Source: Gammaproteobacteria bacterium (GTDB lineage: Bacteria; Pseudomonadota; Gammaproteobacteria; S012-40). Taken from it: DNA of 7,227 nt. The position numbers were made by a program, and so were the translations under genes. Positions 5,891-7,227 of this stretch are shown in pieces. Under the pieces are notes generated by a model. The model was not told the origin of the DNA. It saw only the letters and a list, made by a program, of their open reading frames with translations, and did not search any database. Each line of letters opens with the position of its first letter. Within the stretch, counting starts at the first letter, position 1. Location of the stretch: contig JAOTSL010000161.1 in the NCBI GenBank assembly GCA_029864945.1, positions 1 through 7,227 of the forward strand. Direction: 5' to 3'.

Positions 5891-5908
5891 GTAAAAGCCC
5901 CGTAAAAG
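5891..5908 (+). repeat. Direct repeat, 7 bp with 4-bp spacer (GTAAAAG x2)
   Basis: GTAAAAG at 5891-5897 and 5902-5908 with CCCC between them, again an 11-bp period. The 7+4+7 layout is that of PhoB/OmpR-family sites, although the sequence is not a Pho box and the position between two gene ends argues against a promoter role. Confidence 0.6.
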
Positions 5909-5927
5909 TAGCTATAAAAATAACTAC
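5904..5927 (-). terminator. Candidate terminator for the DUF5062-like gene
   Basis: Read on the minus strand, GTAG-T-TAT, loop TTTT, ATA-G-CTAC forms a stem of 7 pairs with one mismatch, followed at once by TTTT. It begins 11 bases after the stop codon at 5941-5939. The stem is short and AT-rich, so the call is tentative. Confidence 0.4.
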
Positions 5928-5938
5928 CCAACAGTTTA

Positions 5939-6199
5939 CTATTTTAGCAGAGGGTGGTCCTTGGGTAACTGTTTGGCGTACCAAATTGCCAACTTATGAC
6001 GCATTGATTTTTGAGACACCTGATCCTCTGGCAAAGCCTGTATGACTTTATCATGAATAAGTAAACGGTAAATATATTCAATTTTTTCTTTAGCTGAGTC
6101 TGTTGCTTCAAACTCTACGACTGCTCGTTTTTCGCCATACTTAACGCCCTCAAGAATAGCTTCTTTTAACAGTTCTGCTTCATTTTTTAATTTTTTCAT
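5939..6199 (-). CDS. DUF5062-like small protein of unknown function
   Basis: 86 residues from the ATG at 6199 (MKKLKNEAELLKEA). A GTG two codons upstream (6205) is possible, but the ATG gives the start I expect for the family and has GAG 5 bases before it. The protein is soluble, charged and mostly helical, with no signal peptide or membrane segment. The opening MKKLKNEAELL, the middle KEKIEYIYRLLIHDKVIQ and the ending KLAIWYAKQLPKDHPLLK match what I recall of DUF5062, a small family in gammaproteobacteria with no known function. It follows the partial cytochrome gene on the same strand with a 66-bp gap, so the two may share a transcript, and it is convergent with motB. Confidence 0.7.
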   Translation of the reverse strand: MKKLKNEAELLKEAILEGVKYGEKRAVVEFEATDSAKEKIEYIYRLLIHDKVIQALPEDQVSQKSMRHKLAIWYAKQLPKDHPLLK

Positions 6200-6265
6200 A
6201 TGCACTCAATTTTCATGTATTAATAATATTGGTTCAATATCTAATGGGATGAATATATGTCAGGT

Positions 6266-7227
6266 TTACTTTATCTTCAAGTGACTTTTTAGCTTTTTTA
6301 ATTCGTTATTTATCTCAAATGGTAATATCGGTTCTGCAGGTGTAGTGAAATAAAATTTCACATATTTTTCATATTCACTAAAACAAAATTTTGCAAATGG
6401 ATGTGATGGATAGCGTGTGATGCATTGTTTAACATAAAAATCTGCAAAAGTGTAATCATAACCGTAACCCAATGAAATGTCGCACAGAGCCAGCCAGTAT
6501 AAAATATAAGGCATTTCATTTTCTTTGGGTGAATTATTTAGATACCGAAACAGAGCGCCGCGTAACCATAGACGTTCAACTTTTTCGGCTGCGCTGGAAA
6601 ATATAATGGCTTGCCCCAGATTGTTACTACCGAGGTATTGTGTAACATAGCCATTTAGATCGTTAAAAGAGATGTTTTGTTCTTGGTTAGATTTAGCTGC
6701 ATGAAGTTCTGATAGCGCATATTTAGAGTTACGAATGTATTTTACAATATTATCTGAAAATATTTTTTTACTCTCTATTTGATTTAAAGCATCTATTCCT
6801 TCTTTTGGTTTATTAAGAATTTGAGTGTAAATAGACAGAATTCTATACAGCACATTTAAAATATCAGTTTCTTTCAAATTATGAGTTAATAATAAGTGTT
6901 TTTCATAATCCTTATGTGCCTCTCGGTAATTACGTGTGGCATAATTGAAATCTGCGCGTGCTAAATTAGATTCAAATAAAACACCCTCCGTACCAATAAA
7001 CAAGGATCGAAACTTATTATCTTGGGTATGGCAGGAGATACAAAAATCACTCAATGTGGAGAGACGACTTTTTATTTCAGGTAATGAAGTGGGGTGGTCT
7101 TCAATTAAGATAGTATCAAGGTAATCTTGTAAAAGTTGATACGACATTTGATAGGTAGGTGATTTTTTTTGGATGTGTGGCCCGGCTTTTTTAAAAAGCG
7201 ACTGTAACCGAGCTACTGAGTAATAAA
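6266..7227 (-). CDS. Monoheme c-type cytochrome with helical-repeat (TPR-like) C-terminal region (5' partial)
   Basis: The frame stays open from the ATG at 7147 through 26 more codons to the right edge, so the start probably lies outside the window; 319 residues are visible. One heme c attachment motif, CISCH, is encoded at 7042-7028 within LSDFCISCHTQ, right after a helical segment. The rest is alpha-helical with the A/Y/L spacing of tetratricopeptide-like repeats, for example ARADFNYATRNYREAHKDYEKHL and YWLALCDISLGYGYDYTFADFYVKQCI, followed by RYPSHPFAKFCFSEYEKYV. I infer a periplasmic protein, because heme c is attached there; the export signal would be upstream and unseen. No methionine or histidine can be named as the distal ligand. 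I do not recognise a characterised relative. Electron transfer or a scaffold role for a redox complex is possible. The di-heme peroxidase lies about 2.5 kb away with motAB between, so a link is not shown. Confidence 0.7.
   Translation of the reverse strand, partial: YYSVARLQSLFKKAGPHIQKKSPTYQMSYQLLQDYLDTILIEDHPTSLPEIKSRLSTLSDFCISCHTQDNKFRSLFIGTEGVLFESNLARADFNYATRNYREAHKDYEKHLLLTHNLKETDILNVLYRILSIYTQILNKPKEGIDALNQIESKKIFSDNIVKYIRNSKYALSELHAAKSNQEQNISFNDLNGYVTQYLGSNNLGQAIIFSSAAEKVERLWLRGALFRYLNNSPKENEMPYILYWLALCDISLGYGYDYTFADFYVKQCITRYPSHPFAKFCFSEYEKYVKFYFTTPAEPILPFEINNELKKLKSHLKIK

Noticed and set aside
2675..7227. Peroxidase and the monoheme helical-repeat protein as one redox system
   Set aside because: They are separated by motAB and lie in different transcription units; nothing in the sequence links them.

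Overview
The window reads as ordinary, low-GC (roughly 40% by eye) gammaproteobacterial chromosome. The basis is an E. coli-type motA-motB pair, a DUF5062-like small protein, a bacterial di-heme peroxidase, a DUF5658-like membrane protein and an RE-x-x-EE NUDIX enzyme. No species can be named from this. A free-living, motile, probably aquatic bacterium is a reasonable inference. I see no tRNA, rRNA, CRISPR array, transposase, phage gene or recognisable defence operon.

Left part, plus strand (1-2618). The first gene is cut by the left edge; its visible end is a DUF11/CARDB-like Ig domain followed by a C-terminal membrane segment and a basic tail, resembling a GlyGly-CTERM sorting tail. Next come a cytosolic trypsin-like peptidase with an Asn where the catalytic Asp is expected, a NUDIX hydrolase, and a three-helix DUF5658-like membrane protein. 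They share a strand but are separated by 68-159 bp gaps with weak ribosome binding sites, so I do not treat them as one operon.

Middle (2619-5804). A periplasmic di-heme cytochrome c peroxidase lies on the minus strand, convergent with the DUF5658 gene. It is divergent from motA-motB, the flagellar stator pair. The 212-218 bp between the peroxidase and motA hold a plausible sigma70 promoter for the peroxidase, a good FliA (sigma28) promoter for motAB, an inverted repeat touching its -35 element, and a perfect 14-bp palindrome next to the motA Shine-Dalgarno. MotA and MotB together form the torque-generating, ion-conducting stator.

Right part (5805-7227). A 134-bp convergent gap after motB carries three different short direct repeats, all with an 11-bp period, and a terminator-like hairpin. 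Beyond it, on the minus strand, are a DUF5062-like small protein and a partial gene encoding a helical-repeat protein with one c-type heme motif (CxxCH), which runs off the right edge.

Nothing here amounts to a clear new multi-gene system. The observations most worth checking are the peptidase Asp-to-Asn change, the peroxidase heme ligands, the motA leader architecture, the 11-bp repeat cluster, and the monoheme helical-repeat protein.
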